From Burkholderiales bacterium (GTDB taxonomy: Bacteria > Pseudomonadota > Gammaproteobacteria > Burkholderiales > Burkholderiaceae_E), in assembly GCA_947487165.1 (NCBI GenBank), contig CANKWX010000001.1:90717-154716 (forward strand): DNA of 64,000 bases, in the 5' to 3' direction. Below, piece by piece: positions 16,955-26,128 of the stretch (within the stretch, counting starts at the first letter, position 1; each line of letters opens with the position of its first letter). A program made the position numbers and the translations under genes. Below the pieces are notes generated by a model. The model was not told where the DNA came from. It was given only the letters and a program-made list of their open reading frames with translations, and ran no database searches.

Positions 16955-17584
16955 TTGGCCGATCACCCTGCCAACCCCACCATCACTACCGAGGTGCTGC
17001 TGATCTGCGGCCTGCCGGGAGCCGGCAAATCGACCTTGCTCAAAGGCTGGCTGGCCGAGCGCCCGGACACTGAACGCTGGGCACTGATGGTCAACGGCAT
17101 CGCCGGGCTGGCCGGTGCCGACCGCGATCCGGGCGTCACCGTCGCGATGCTGGCCGGCGGCTGCGCCTGCTGCTCGGGGCAGGTGGTGTTCGGCGTGACG
17201 CTCACCCGGCTGCTGCGAGGCGGCCCCTTTCAGCGGCTGATGATCGAGGTCAGCGGCATCGGTCATCCCGGGCGCCTGGTTGAGCGTCTGCGGATTCCCG
17301 AGCTGGCCTCCCGGCTGTCGACTCGCCCGACCGTCATGGTGATCGACGCGACGCGCCCCGACCCGTTTTTCGACCCGAACCATCCGGCCCATCAGCTGGC
17401 CCTTGACCAGCTCGACTCGGCGCGACTGCTGGTGATCAACCGGGCTGATGCGGTGAAGCCCGAGGCCGAGCGCGCCCTGTGCGAGCGGCTGACCAGCCTG
17501 TCCGGCGGTTCGGCGGCGCTGCTGTCGGACCGCCACGGCGTGGCGCGGCTGTCGGACGCACTCTCGGCGCTGGCCGGTTATTGA
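16955..17584 (+). CDS. Short CobW/G3E-family GTPase
   Basis: A 209-residue P-loop protein related to CobW/ZNG1-type metallochaperone GTPases. Walker A is GLPGAGKST (residues 19-27) and the metal motif CxCC appears as GGCACCSGQ (about 69-77). The base-recognition motif reads NRAD rather than the usual NKxD. It lacks the C-terminal CobW_C domain of typical 320-400-residue members. The start is a TTG at 16955 with no better in-frame option. It is probably co-transcribed with trkH. The metal and client are unknown. Confidence 0.75.
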   Translation: MADHPANPTITTEVLLICGLPGAGKSTLLKGWLAERPDTERWALMVNGIAGLAGADRDPGVTVAMLAGGCACCSGQVVFGVTLTRLLRGGPFQRLMIEVSGIGHPGRLVERLRIPELASRLSTRPTVMVIDATRPDPFFDPNHPAHQLALDQLDSARLLVINRADAVKPEAERALCERLTSLSGGSAALLSDRHGVARLSDALSALAGY

Positions 17585-17876
17585 GGGGTGCGAAGGGTGG
17601 GCCAGACCCGGTCGACGGCGCGGCCCGTCGCCGATGCCGGACCGGGCCGATCTGCCCGGCTGCGCTTGTGCTGACCGCTTTCGCCCCCAAGATGATCAGC
17701 ACCGGAGAGTGCGCGTGGTGCATTTCCCGGTCGTCCGGGCCACGGCAGTGGCGCAATTCCGACGCTTCGTGATGCTTGGCGACGCCTGTCGGTCATGGCT
17801 GCACGGTCATCGGCGGGCGTTGTCCCGGCCCGGGTACGGGCTCCAACCTTGCCTTGAAGCTCAGCGAGGACTCGTG

Positions 17877-18128
17877 ATGAACATGATTTACAACAGCCCG
17901 AACTATTGCGTCGTCGAATTCAAATCGGCTGAGGGAGAACCGTTTGCCGGCGGTTACGAGATCATGGACAAGACCGGGAAACGCGAGATCTTTCTGGGCG
18001 GCATGCTCGCCGACAAGTTTCGATTCGACGTCAGTCAGCTGATCGCCACCGAGCCGTCCGTCGAGGAAGTCGACGACTTCCTGAGCGGCTTCGAGGGGCT
18101 GATGCTCCAGCCGCTGGTGCTGCACTAA
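17877..18128 (+). CDS. DUF3567 family protein
   Basis: An 83-residue protein beginning MNMIYNSPNYCVVEF and ending LMLQPLVLH, the pattern of the Burkholderiales DUF3567 family. Function unknown. ATG 17877 is preceded by GAGGA. The frame is open further upstream but without conserved sequence. The 292 bases between this gene and 17584 hold nothing I recognise. Confidence 0.85.
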   Translation: MNMIYNSPNYCVVEFKSAEGEPFAGGYEIMDKTGKREIFLGGMLADKFRFDVSQLIATEPSVEEVDDFLSGFEGLMLQPLVLH

Positions 18129-18191
18129 GCCGTACCGAGCTTTCCGAGGGGCGGGCAGGCCGGCGTGCGCTGACCGACCGCGCCCCCGGGC

Positions 18192-19598
18192 CTATGGCGC
18201 GACCGGCCGGTTGACCTGCTCGCGGCTGAATCCGGCGAGTTGCTTGTAGCGCGCCGAGATCGCCTCGAGTTCGGCCAGCGGAATCACGTCGTGGATATGG
18301 GCAAATCCGCTGGGGGCGCGCTCCTCGGCGATCTGCATCACCTGATCGGGTCCGCCGGCACGATTGCCCAGCACGATCCGCCCGGTGGCCTCACGTCGCA
18401 TCGCTTCATAGCGGGCAAAGCCCTCGGCCGGATGGCGATCGCCGCGTGCAAAGCCGGTCTCGACCAGGGCGCTCGCCATCGCTTCGGCATCCAGGATCGA
18501 CTGAGATGCGCCATTGCTGCCGATCGGATACATCGGATGGGCCGAATCGCCCAGCAGCGTGATGCGCCCGTGCGTCCAGCCGGCGAGCGGGTCGCGATCG
18601 GCCATCGGATATTCATAGATCGCATCCGTCGCATCGATCAGTCCCGGCACATCGAGCCAGTCGAAGCGCCAGCCGGCGAAGGGCTCGCGAAAGATCGAGG
18701 CGTCGACCCGCCGGCTCCAGTCCTGGCGCGGCGGCGTGTCGTGTGCCACCGAGAGTTCGGCAATCCAGTTGATGCGCGCGCGCCCTGCATCGGCGAGTTG
18801 TCGCGAGATCGGATAGCAGACGAACTTCTGATCGTCATGCCCGGCCTGGATCATGGTGCGCCCATCGAGGAAGGGCGCACCCTCGCAGGTGCCGCGCCAC
18901 AGCAGTCGTCCGGAAAAGCGCGGTGGGCCCTCGTCGGGATGAAAGTGGCGGCGCACGACCGAATGGATGCCGTCGGCGGCAATCACCGCGTGGGCCCGAA
19001 CCGTCCCGCGGAGCGTGCCTTGCGGGTCGACGAAGTGCAGACTCACCGCATCGCCATCGTCGACGAAGCGCTCGAGCGCGTGGCCGGTGAGCACCGCTGC
19101 CTCGCCCATCCGCTCGCGCACCGCTGCCAGCAGCAGCATCTGCAGTTCGCCGCGATGAATCGAGAACTGCGGATAGGCATAGCCCGCGGCAATACCACGC
19201 GGCTCCGACCAGATTAGCTGGCCGTGCCGGTTGTAGAAGGTGAGCGCGGCGGTCTCGATGGCGGTGGCCGCGAGCTGCGGCTGCAGCCCGAGCGCGGCCA
19301 GCACCCGCACCGAGTGCGGCAGCAGGTTGATGCCCACGCCCAACGGTCGCAGGACGGGCACCGATTCGAAGACCGTGCAACGGATGCCGGCGGCATGCAG
19401 GGCGAGCGCGGTGACCAGTCCGCCGATGCCGCCACCGATGATTGCGATATCGAGCACGGGAGAAACAGGTGCGGCCGCATCGGTTGAGGCGGTGGATGCG
19501 GTCGAAGCGACCGGCCCGGTCGATTCAGCCGGTGCGACGGATGCCGAGGCTGTGGTGGCAGCTGCCGCCTGCGGCTTGCGATGATCTTGCTGTGCCAT
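18192..19598 (-). CDS. FAD-dependent aromatic monooxygenase-like protein
   Basis: A 468-residue flavoprotein of the salicylate/3-hydroxybenzoate hydroxylase type. The FAD-binding motif GGGIGGLVTALALHAAG is at about residues 55-71, a middle AADGIHSVVRRH marks the flavin/NADPH DG motif, and the FAD pyrophosphate motif is LLGDSAHPMYPIGSNGASQ. An atypical 45-residue Ala/Ser/Thr-rich extension precedes the fold; a GTG just before LDIAIIGGG is an alternative start. It lies 12 bases downstream of the pcaD-pcaC fusion on the same strand, suggesting aromatic or lactone catabolism. The substrate cannot be read from the sequence. Confidence 0.85.
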   Translation of the reverse strand: MAQQDHRKPQAAAATTASASVAPAESTGPVASTASTASTDAAAPVSPVLDIAIIGGGIGGLVTALALHAAGIRCTVFESVPVLRPLGVGINLLPHSVRVLAALGLQPQLAATAIETAALTFYNRHGQLIWSEPRGIAAGYAYPQFSIHRGELQMLLLAAVRERMGEAAVLTGHALERFVDDGDAVSLHFVDPQGTLRGTVRAHAVIAADGIHSVVRRHFHPDEGPPRFSGRLLWRGTCEGAPFLDGRTMIQAGHDDQKFVCYPISRQLADAGRARINWIAELSVAHDTPPRQDWSRRVDASIFREPFAGWRFDWLDVPGLIDATDAIYEYPMADRDPLAGWTHGRITLLGDSAHPMYPIGSNGASQSILDAEAMASALVETGFARGDRHPAEGFARYEAMRREATGRIVLGNRAGGPDQVMQIAEERAPSGFAHIHDVIPLAELEAISARYKQLAGFSREQVNRPVAP

Positions 19599-19610
19599 GG
19601 TCTGGTCCGA

Positions 19611-20873
19611 TCAGCCTTCCCGGCGCTCGGCGTCGCGCTCTTTGAGCAGCTCGCCGGCGATCTGGAAACCGGTGTTGGCGGCTGGCACGCCGGCATAGAT
19701 CGCGGCCTGCTGCAGCAGCTCTTTCACGTCGGTCGGCGACAGTTCGGCCGCCAGACCCGCGCGGGCATGCAGCCTGAACTCTTCCCATCGACCGAGTGCG
19801 CTGGTGGTGGCCAGCACGATCAGCCGGCGCATCCGGTCATCGAATACCGGCCGGGTCCAGACGTCATGCCACGCCCAGCGGGTGATCATGTCCTGGAACT
19901 CGGCATTGAAAGCCTCGGGCGCGACCAGTCGGGCATTCACATAGTTTTCGCCGAGGGCCTGCTTGCGGCGGGCGATGCCGCGCGCATACTGCGCCGCCAG
20001 GCTCGCCTCCATCGGCAGACCGGTAACCGGCGAAGCGCCGTCGGGCAGCGCACCGCTGCCGGGATGCGCGCCGGCGTGCGGTGCGTGCTGGCCGCGCTGC
20101 GGTGCAAGCGCGGTCATCAGCATCGCAACGAATCCGGGCGCATCTTCCGAGTGCGGCAGATGCGCGGTGTCCAGGCTCACCAGCCGCGCACCCGGGATCG
20201 CGGCCGCAATCGCCTCGCCCATTGCCGGCGGTGTGGCCACATCGAAGCGGCCGATCAGCACGGTGGTGGGTGTGGTGATGCGATGCAGCTGGCCTTGCAG
20301 ATCATGGTCGCGCACCGCGGCGCAGCAGCCGGCATACCCCACCGGATCGAGCGCGAGCAGGGCCTGGCGAACGGTATGAAAGTGCGCATTGCCGCGCGCA
20401 ATGAAGCGCGGCGTGAAAAAGCGCGACAGCCCCGTCTCGGCCACCGCCGCCATCCCGCCGGCCTTGACCTTGGCGATGCGCTCGATCTGGCCGGCTGCCT
20501 CGACGCGTCCGGTGGTGTTGCACAGGAGCAGGTGGCGCAGCCGCTGGCCGGCATGGATGCCCAGCCACTGGCCGATCATGCCGCCCAGCGAAATCCCGCA
20601 GTAATCGAAGCGCTCGAGCCCGGCGGCATCGGCCACCGCCAGCACGTCGCGGGCGAGCAGCTCGACGCTGTAGTCGCCGGCCGGCGCATCCGAGGCGCCA
20701 TGGCCGCGGGTGTCCATCCGGATGACGCGAAAGAAATCGGCCAGCCGCGGCATCACCGGATCCCACAGGGCATGGTCGGTGCCAAGCGAATTCACCAGCA
20801 TCAGGGGCGGCAGGGCGGGGTTGCCGTCGGCGCGCCAGAAAAGGCGCGCGCCAGCATGAGTAACGAAGGGCAT
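19611..20873 (-). CDS. 3-Oxoadipate enol-lactonase / 4-carboxymuconolactone decarboxylase fusion
   Basis: A 420-residue fusion of two beta-ketoadipate-pathway enzymes (PcaD plus PcaC, sometimes called PcaL). Residues 1-260 are an alpha/beta hydrolase with nucleophile Ser95 in CGISLGGMIGQW and a catalytic His in DTAHLPHSEDAP. After a Gly/Pro/His-rich linker, residues about 290-420 form the carboxymuconolactone decarboxylase domain (RKQALGENYVNA; helical tail AELSPTDVKELLQQAAIYAGVPAAN). No pcaH, pcaG or pcaB is in the window, so the pathway context is incomplete here. It is transcribed before the flavin monooxygenase. Confidence 0.88.
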   Translation of the reverse strand: MPFVTHAGARLFWRADGNPALPPLMLVNSLGTDHALWDPVMPRLADFFRVIRMDTRGHGASDAPAGDYSVELLARDVLAVADAAGLERFDYCGISLGGMIGQWLGIHAGQRLRHLLLCNTTGRVEAAGQIERIAKVKAGGMAAVAETGLSRFFTPRFIARGNAHFHTVRQALLALDPVGYAGCCAAVRDHDLQGQLHRITTPTTVLIGRFDVATPPAMGEAIAAAIPGARLVSLDTAHLPHSEDAPGFVAMLMTALAPQRGQHAPHAGAHPGSGALPDGASPVTGLPMEASLAAQYARGIARRKQALGENYVNARLVAPEAFNAEFQDMITRWAWHDVWTRPVFDDRMRRLIVLATTSALGRWEEFRLHARAGLAAELSPTDVKELLQQAAIYAGVPAANTGFQIAGELLKERDAERREG

Positions 20874-21050
20874 GGTGTCTTCCTAAAAGCCGATTATCTC
20901 AGGTGGTGCTGCTGTGCCGCGCCGTTTGGTTGAGGAAGATCGGTCGCATGGCTTCGGTCCAGGAGGGCCGGTGAGGGTCTCGTGCGCGACGTGCATCGGC
21001 ACGGTAAAGTCAGCGCCTTGCCATGTTCGCCCAGAGAAGGGTTTTTTTCG

Positions 21051-21920
21051 ATGTCGAATTCAGCGAATCCGGTTCTGTTTCGCACCGACGACGGCGTCGA
21101 ACTGGCCGGTCTGCGCTGTCTGCCTGCGCGCGAGCCGATCGGCGCCGTCGCCATGATCCACGGATTCGGCGAGCATGCCGGTCGCTACCAGCCGCTGCAT
21201 CAGGCCCTGAATGCCGCAGGTTTTGCGGTCACTGCTGCCGACCTGCGCGGATTCGGCCAGTCGCCTGGCCCGCGCGGCCATATCGACACCTGGAACGACT
21301 ATCGCCGCGACGCCGCGGCCATCGTGGCGCAGGCGGCCTTGCTCGCCCCCGGCCGACCGGTGTTCCTCTTCGGACACAGCATGGGTGGCCTCATCGTGCT
21401 CGACTATGCCCTGCAGCATCCCGAGGGCCTGGCAGGCGTGGTGGCCAGTGCGCCGGCGCTGATCCCGGGCGGGGTGCGAAAGCCGCTGCTCGAGCTCGCC
21501 GCCCGCCTGCTCTCGCGACTTGTGCCGCGCGCCGGCACGCGTCTTGGCCTCGATCCGGCAGGCATCTCCAGCCAGCCTGAGGAGGTGGCCATCTACCTGG
21601 CCGATCCGCTGGTGAGCGACCGCACCACCATACGCTGGGGCGCCGAAATCCTGCGCGTCATGCCGGCCACCCTGGCACAGGCCGGCCGGTTTGCCTTACC
21701 GCTGCTGCTGCTGCAGGGCAGCGACGATCCGATCAATGCGCCCGCCGGCACCAGGGCGTTTCACGCCGCCTGCGGGCATCCCGACTGCACGATGAAGTTT
21801 TATCCGGGCAATCGGCACGAGGTGCATCACGACATCAGCCGCGCTGATTTCGAGCGCGACCTGATCCGCTGGCTCAAGGAGCGGGCGATGCGTGCACCGG
21901 CGGCAGGCATCGCGGCATGA
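21051..21920 (+). CDS. Alpha/beta hydrolase, monoacylglycerol lipase/lysophospholipase-like
   Basis: A 289-residue serine hydrolase of the hydrolase_4 family. The oxyanion segment is MIHGFGEHAGRY, the nucleophile is Ser110 in FGHSMGGLIVLDY, the acid lies near GSDDPINAP and the catalytic His near NRHEVHHD. The frame is open to 20982, but ATG 21051 gives the conserved start. It likely cleaves monoacylglycerols or lysophospholipids; the exact substrate is unknown. Its stop overlaps the next start (ATGA). Confidence 0.88.
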   Translation: MSNSANPVLFRTDDGVELAGLRCLPAREPIGAVAMIHGFGEHAGRYQPLHQALNAAGFAVTAADLRGFGQSPGPRGHIDTWNDYRRDAAAIVAQAALLAPGRPVFLFGHSMGGLIVLDYALQHPEGLAGVVASAPALIPGGVRKPLLELAARLLSRLVPRAGTRLGLDPAGISSQPEEVAIYLADPLVSDRTTIRWGAEILRVMPATLAQAGRFALPLLLLQGSDDPINAPAGTRAFHAACGHPDCTMKFYPGNRHEVHHDISRADFERDLIRWLKERAMRAPAAGIAA

Positions 21921-22288
21921 ACCGCCGCTGGCTCGTCGTGGGCTCGATCTCAGCCTGTCTGTCGGTGGCCGCAGGCGCCTTCGGCGCGCACGCGCTCAAA
22001 GGCTCGTTTGGCCCCGAGGCGCTGGTTACCTGGGAAACCGCCGCCCGCTATCAGATGTATCACGCGCTCGCGATGCTGGCAGTGGGTGCTGCCGCCCAGT
22101 CCTTGCGAACCACCTCGCTGCGGGCCGCCGGTCTGTGCTTTCTGGTCGGCACCCTGCTGTTCTCCGGCAGCCTCTATGCGCTGGTGCTGACCGGCGAGCG
22201 CTGGCTTGGTGCCATTACCCCGGTTGGCGGGCTGACGTTGATGGCCGGGTGGCTGGCATTCGCCTGGGCGGTGAGCAGAGGGCGGTGA
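21917..22288 (+). CDS. DUF423 membrane protein
   Basis: A 123-residue protein with four predicted membrane helices and the family signature GAFGAHALKG near the N-terminus, then WETAARYQMYHALAML. The family (E. coli YgdD) has no established function. It overlaps the lipase stop by four bases (ATGA at 21917-21920), so it is translationally coupled to it. Confidence 0.88.
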   Translation: MNRRWLVVGSISACLSVAAGAFGAHALKGSFGPEALVTWETAARYQMYHALAMLAVGAAAQSLRTTSLRAAGLCFLVGTLLFSGSLYALVLTGERWLGAITPVGGLTLMAGWLAFAWAVSRGR

Positions 22289-22327
22289 GCAGGTCGCGTT
22301 GATCGGTCTGTGCGGATCGATCTGACA

Positions 22328-24916
22328 TCACCCGCCACTGAGCAGCGAGCGCCGCACGATTCGCTCAGCCATATCTTCCGGGTCGAAGACAATCGAGAAT
22401 CCCAGCCGTTTGCAAAATTGCAGCATCGGCGTGTTGGTGCCGAGCACCCGACCCTCGAGCGTCCGATAGCCCCGGCTGCGGGCCGCATCGATCAGCCGCT
22501 GCATCATTTCGCGTCCGAGCCCCGAGCGCTGCAGCCAGTCACCCACCACGATCGCGAATTCGGCAACGCCGTCGTCCCAGGTCGGCGTGATGCGCGCGAC
22601 ACCGACGATGCGGGTCTGCGCCGAGTCGGTTTCCATTGCGATCAGCGCCAGTTCCCGGTCGTAATCGATCTGGGTGAATCGCTCGATCAGGCTGTCGGGC
22701 AGGGCTTTGACCGGCATCATGAAGCGGCGATAGAGCGTCTCGGGCGACAGCTGTGCGATGAAGACGCGCTCCAGCTCGGCGTCTTCCGGGCGGATCGCGC
22801 GCAGCAGCACCGATCGCCCATCACGCAGCGCAATCAGTGCCTCGAGCTCGCGCGGATAGGGGTGGATGGCCAGATGGCCGTAGGGACCGCGCCACGGCGC
22901 CCCGGTGCCTGCGCTCGAATCGCCGACCTCGATGTGCGCACCCAGCACCACGGTTTGCCGCGCATCCACCAGCAGCGGGTTGAGGTCCAATTGCGTGATC
23001 ATCGGGCAGGCGCACACCAGCGTCGACACGCGCACCAGCGTCTGCTCGAGCTGCTCGAAGTCGATCGAGGCAATGTCGCGATAGGCGCGCAGGCGGCGCA
23101 CCAGCCGCGTTCGGCCGATGAGCGCGCGGGCCAGCGGCGCGTTGAGCGGCGGCAGCTCGAGCGCGATATCGTCGATCTGCGCGCGCGCCACGCCACCGGC
23201 GCCAAAGGCGATCACCGCGCCGAAGACCGCATCCCGGGTCATGCCGAGGAAGGCCTCCCGCTGATCGGCGGTTCGTGCAGCACCCGCCCCGAGCATCGGC
23301 GCAGCCTGCTTCGCGTCGTCGGCATCCGGCAGCCCTGTCCCGATCCTGATCCCGAAGGCCGTCAGCAAGTCACTTGCCTGCTGCGCATCGAGCACCCGCT
23401 GTCCGCGTCCGATCGCCTGCCGGCAGATGGCTTGCGCGGCGGCCACATCGGGTGCAAAGCCGATGTCGATTGCCACCGGCACCTGACGCAGACTGCGCTG
23501 GTTGCGCGCGAAACCTTCGAGCAGCGCGAGCGCGTCGACCGCGTCTTCCGGCGTGATGAACGTGGGGATGCCGGCTGCATCGAGCAGCCGCTGGCCCGGG
23601 GCAATCGAGGCGCCGCCCGCCAGCACGGCGGCAACCGGCTTGGTCTGGCCGGCCGCGGCCGCGATGATCGCACCGGCGGCATCGGTCGACGGCGTGGCGG
23701 TCTGCGGCATGAAGAGCATCAGTACCGCGTCGACGCCCTGATCTGCCAGCATCGCGCGCAGAGCGACTTCAATCTGCGCGGCGTCGGCGTCGGCAAGCAG
23801 GTTCAAAGGGTTTGCGGGCAGGGTGTTTACGCTGGCCAGCGTGCGGCCGCCGGGAGGTGTTGAATCGATTGCGGCCAGCGTGTCGGGCTGCAGTCGCGCC
23901 AGTCGCAGCGCAGACCGCTCAAGGGCATCGGCTGCAATCGTGCCCGGGCCGCCGCCATTGGCAACGATGGCAACTCGCGGCCCGGTGGGCGCCCGACGCG
24001 GCGCAAGCAGACGCGCGGCCGACAGCAGTTGCATGGTCGTGTCGGCCCTGACCGCCCCGGCCCGTGCGATCGCCGCACCGAAGACCTGATCGGCATCGAT
24101 CAGGCTCGAGATGTCCGGCGCGAAAGATGCCGACAGTTTGGCCGACACCGTGGTGGTCACCGTGGCCGCCAGATCACGGCCGCGTCCGGCCTTCATGATG
24201 ATCACCGGCTTGACGCGCGCCAGCGCCCGCACGCTCGACATGAAGCCGCGTGCATCCCGGATGCTTTCCAGAAAGAGCAGAACGCTTTCGGTCTGGGCAT
24301 CGAAGAGATACCAGTCGAGCAGATCGGGCAGATCCAGGTCAAAGGCCTGTCCGAGCGAGAGCACCGACGAAAAGCCGAGTCCGGCGGCATTGGCCCAGTC
24401 GAGCAGTGCGGTCACGACCGCGCCTGACTGCGACAGCAGCCCGATCCCACCGGCCTTGAGACGCCCGGGCGTAAAGCCGGCTTCGAAGCGGCTGGCCGGG
24501 CGCATCAGCGCGGTGCAGTGCGGACCGATGATGCGCACGCCCCGCTCGCGCGCCAGGCTCAGCGCATCGCGCTGGGCGGCGCGCCCGCCCGGGCTCGCAA
24601 GGTCAAAGCCGCCGGTGTAGTCAACGATGAATCGCGTGCCGCGGCGAGCGCAGTCGGTAACGATCTCGGGCAGCGCGGCCGCAGGCACGGCAGCGAGGGC
24701 CAGATCGGGCACGAAATCGAGGGCGCTGGCGCTGGCCACGCAGGCCTGGCCGAGCACCGACCGATGATGCGGGTTGACCGCACCGATGGCGCCCGAGTAG
24801 CCGCCTGCCCGCAGGCCTTCGAGCAGTCGCCGACCAATCGAGCCAGGCCGTTCGGTCGCGCCATACAGGGCGACCGAGGCCGGATCAAAGAGTGCAGACA
24901 GGCGGTGGTGTCCCAT
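22328..24916 (-). CDS. PatZ/YfiQ-type protein lysine acetyltransferase with NDP-forming acyl-CoA synthetase domains
   Basis: An 862-residue protein. The N-terminus is a CoA-binding domain (VALYGATERPGSIGRRLLEGL), followed by a succinyl-CoA-ligase-like domain (GIGLLSQSGAVVTALLDWA), an ATP-grasp domain (about 470-680) and a C-terminal GNAT acetyltransferase (about 690-850, DWLQRSGLGREMMQRLI). This is the E. coli PatZ architecture, in which GNAT acetylates acetyl-CoA synthetase and other proteins while the synthetase part senses acetyl-CoA. Whether the synthetase part is catalytic here is unclear. It is convergent with DUF423. Confidence 0.88.
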   Translation of the reverse strand: MGHHRLSALFDPASVALYGATERPGSIGRRLLEGLRAGGYSGAIGAVNPHHRSVLGQACVASASALDFVPDLALAAVPAAALPEIVTDCARRGTRFIVDYTGGFDLASPGGRAAQRDALSLARERGVRIIGPHCTALMRPASRFEAGFTPGRLKAGGIGLLSQSGAVVTALLDWANAAGLGFSSVLSLGQAFDLDLPDLLDWYLFDAQTESVLLFLESIRDARGFMSSVRALARVKPVIIMKAGRGRDLAATVTTTVSAKLSASFAPDISSLIDADQVFGAAIARAGAVRADTTMQLLSAARLLAPRRAPTGPRVAIVANGGGPGTIAADALERSALRLARLQPDTLAAIDSTPPGGRTLASVNTLPANPLNLLADADAAQIEVALRAMLADQGVDAVLMLFMPQTATPSTDAAGAIIAAAAGQTKPVAAVLAGGASIAPGQRLLDAAGIPTFITPEDAVDALALLEGFARNQRSLRQVPVAIDIGFAPDVAAAQAICRQAIGRGQRVLDAQQASDLLTAFGIRIGTGLPDADDAKQAAPMLGAGAARTADQREAFLGMTRDAVFGAVIAFGAGGVARAQIDDIALELPPLNAPLARALIGRTRLVRRLRAYRDIASIDFEQLEQTLVRVSTLVCACPMITQLDLNPLLVDARQTVVLGAHIEVGDSSAGTGAPWRGPYGHLAIHPYPRELEALIALRDGRSVLLRAIRPEDAELERVFIAQLSPETLYRRFMMPVKALPDSLIERFTQIDYDRELALIAMETDSAQTRIVGVARITPTWDDGVAEFAIVVGDWLQRSGLGREMMQRLIDAARSRGYRTLEGRVLGTNTPMLQFCKRLGFSIVFDPEDMAERIVRRSLLSGG

Positions 24917-24960
24917 TCCGCGATTATCTGGCTGCGCGGCCCTCCCGGCGATGAGCGCGA

Positions 24961-26064
24961 TCAGGCCGGACGTGCCATCGACGACAGACTCGGCAGCGCG
25001 GTATCGACCGTGCGGGCGGCCTCATCGAGTTCGGCGAGCGTCCCGGCGTCGATCGGCACGCCTTGCGCCCGCGCCGCGCGCGAGGCCCGCTCCGGGTCGC
25101 CCGGCATCATGATCCGGTCGGTCGCGCCCGACAGCGGCGTCGCTTCGACCCAGTCGGTAAAGGCGCGGGCTTCCTGCGCAAAACGCTCTGCCGGCCCGAT
25201 GCGTTTGGGATCGAAGACGATGGTGAACATGTTGTTCCAGATGGCGAACTGCATCGACCGGTTGCCCGGCTGCGAGGTCTCGCCACCGGTGAGCGCGGCG
25301 CCCAGCAGTTCGCAGACCATCGCCAGCGCATGGCCTTTGTGGCCGCCCGCGGTCTGCAGCGCACCGTGCGGGCCGCCTGCCGGCTCGAACATCACCGACG
25401 GGTCGCGACTTGGCTTGCCCTGGGCGTCGATGATGCAGCCCTCCGGCAATTGCACCGAGGGGTCTGACTGCTGCTTGTTGTAAGCCACCCGCACCTTGCC
25501 GTGAGCAATCGCGCTGGTCGCAAAATCGAGCACGATCGGCTCGCCGTCTGGCCGCGCGATGCCGACCGTAAATGGATTGGTGAGAAAGCGCGCCGCCGCG
25601 CCACCATAAGGGGCGACCATCGCCGACGCGGCCACCGCATTGGTGAAGTGCACCGATGCCAGGCCGGCAGCTATCGCCTGCTCGGCCCAATGGCCGACGC
25701 GGCCCAGATGATGCGAGTTCTTGAGCCCCATCACGCACACACCGTGCTCGCGGGCGCGCTCGATCGCGATCGCCATTGCCTGCGCGGTGACCGATTGCCC
25801 CATGCCCCGCATGCCGTCGATCGTGACCATCGGCCCATTGTCGAGAACGATCTCGACCTTGCGGTTGAGCATCAGTTCGCCTGCGCGCCACGACTTCACA
25901 TAGCGCGGCGCCATGCCCACGCCGTGTGAATCATGGCCGGCCAGGTTGGCGCCCACCAGATGGTCCGCGGTCAGGCGGGCCTCGAGTTCGCTTGAGCCGG
26001 CGCGCTGCCACAGCGCGACCATCCAGTCATGAAGTTGTGCGGGGTGAACGATTGAATCAGCCAT
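24961..26064 (-). CDS. Ldh family (malate/L-lactate dehydrogenase-type) oxidoreductase
   Basis: A 367-residue NAD(P)-dependent 2-hydroxyacid dehydrogenase of the Ldh_2 fold, not the classic LDH/MDH fold. Signature segments are GHDSHGVGMAPRYVKSW, KNSHHLGRVGHWAEQA (catalytic His region), VAPYGGAAARFLTNP and GHKGHALAMVCELLGAALTG. The substrate may be malate, lactate, ureidoglycolate or another 2-hydroxy acid. It has the same orientation as the acetyltransferase gene 44 bases downstream. Confidence 0.88.
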   Translation of the reverse strand: MADSIVHPAQLHDWMVALWQRAGSSELEARLTADHLVGANLAGHDSHGVGMAPRYVKSWRAGELMLNRKVEIVLDNGPMVTIDGMRGMGQSVTAQAMAIAIERAREHGVCVMGLKNSHHLGRVGHWAEQAIAAGLASVHFTNAVAASAMVAPYGGAAARFLTNPFTVGIARPDGEPIVLDFATSAIAHGKVRVAYNKQQSDPSVQLPEGCIIDAQGKPSRDPSVMFEPAGGPHGALQTAGGHKGHALAMVCELLGAALTGGETSQPGNRSMQFAIWNNMFTIVFDPKRIGPAERFAQEARAFTDWVEATPLSGATDRIMMPGDPERASRAARAQGVPIDAGTLAELDEAARTVDTALPSLSSMARPA

Positions 26065-26128
26065 GGTCAGCGGTCTCCTGAGTTGTCCTGATCTCGATGG
26101 TAGCGCGGGCCTCGGCTATCCTTGCCGG

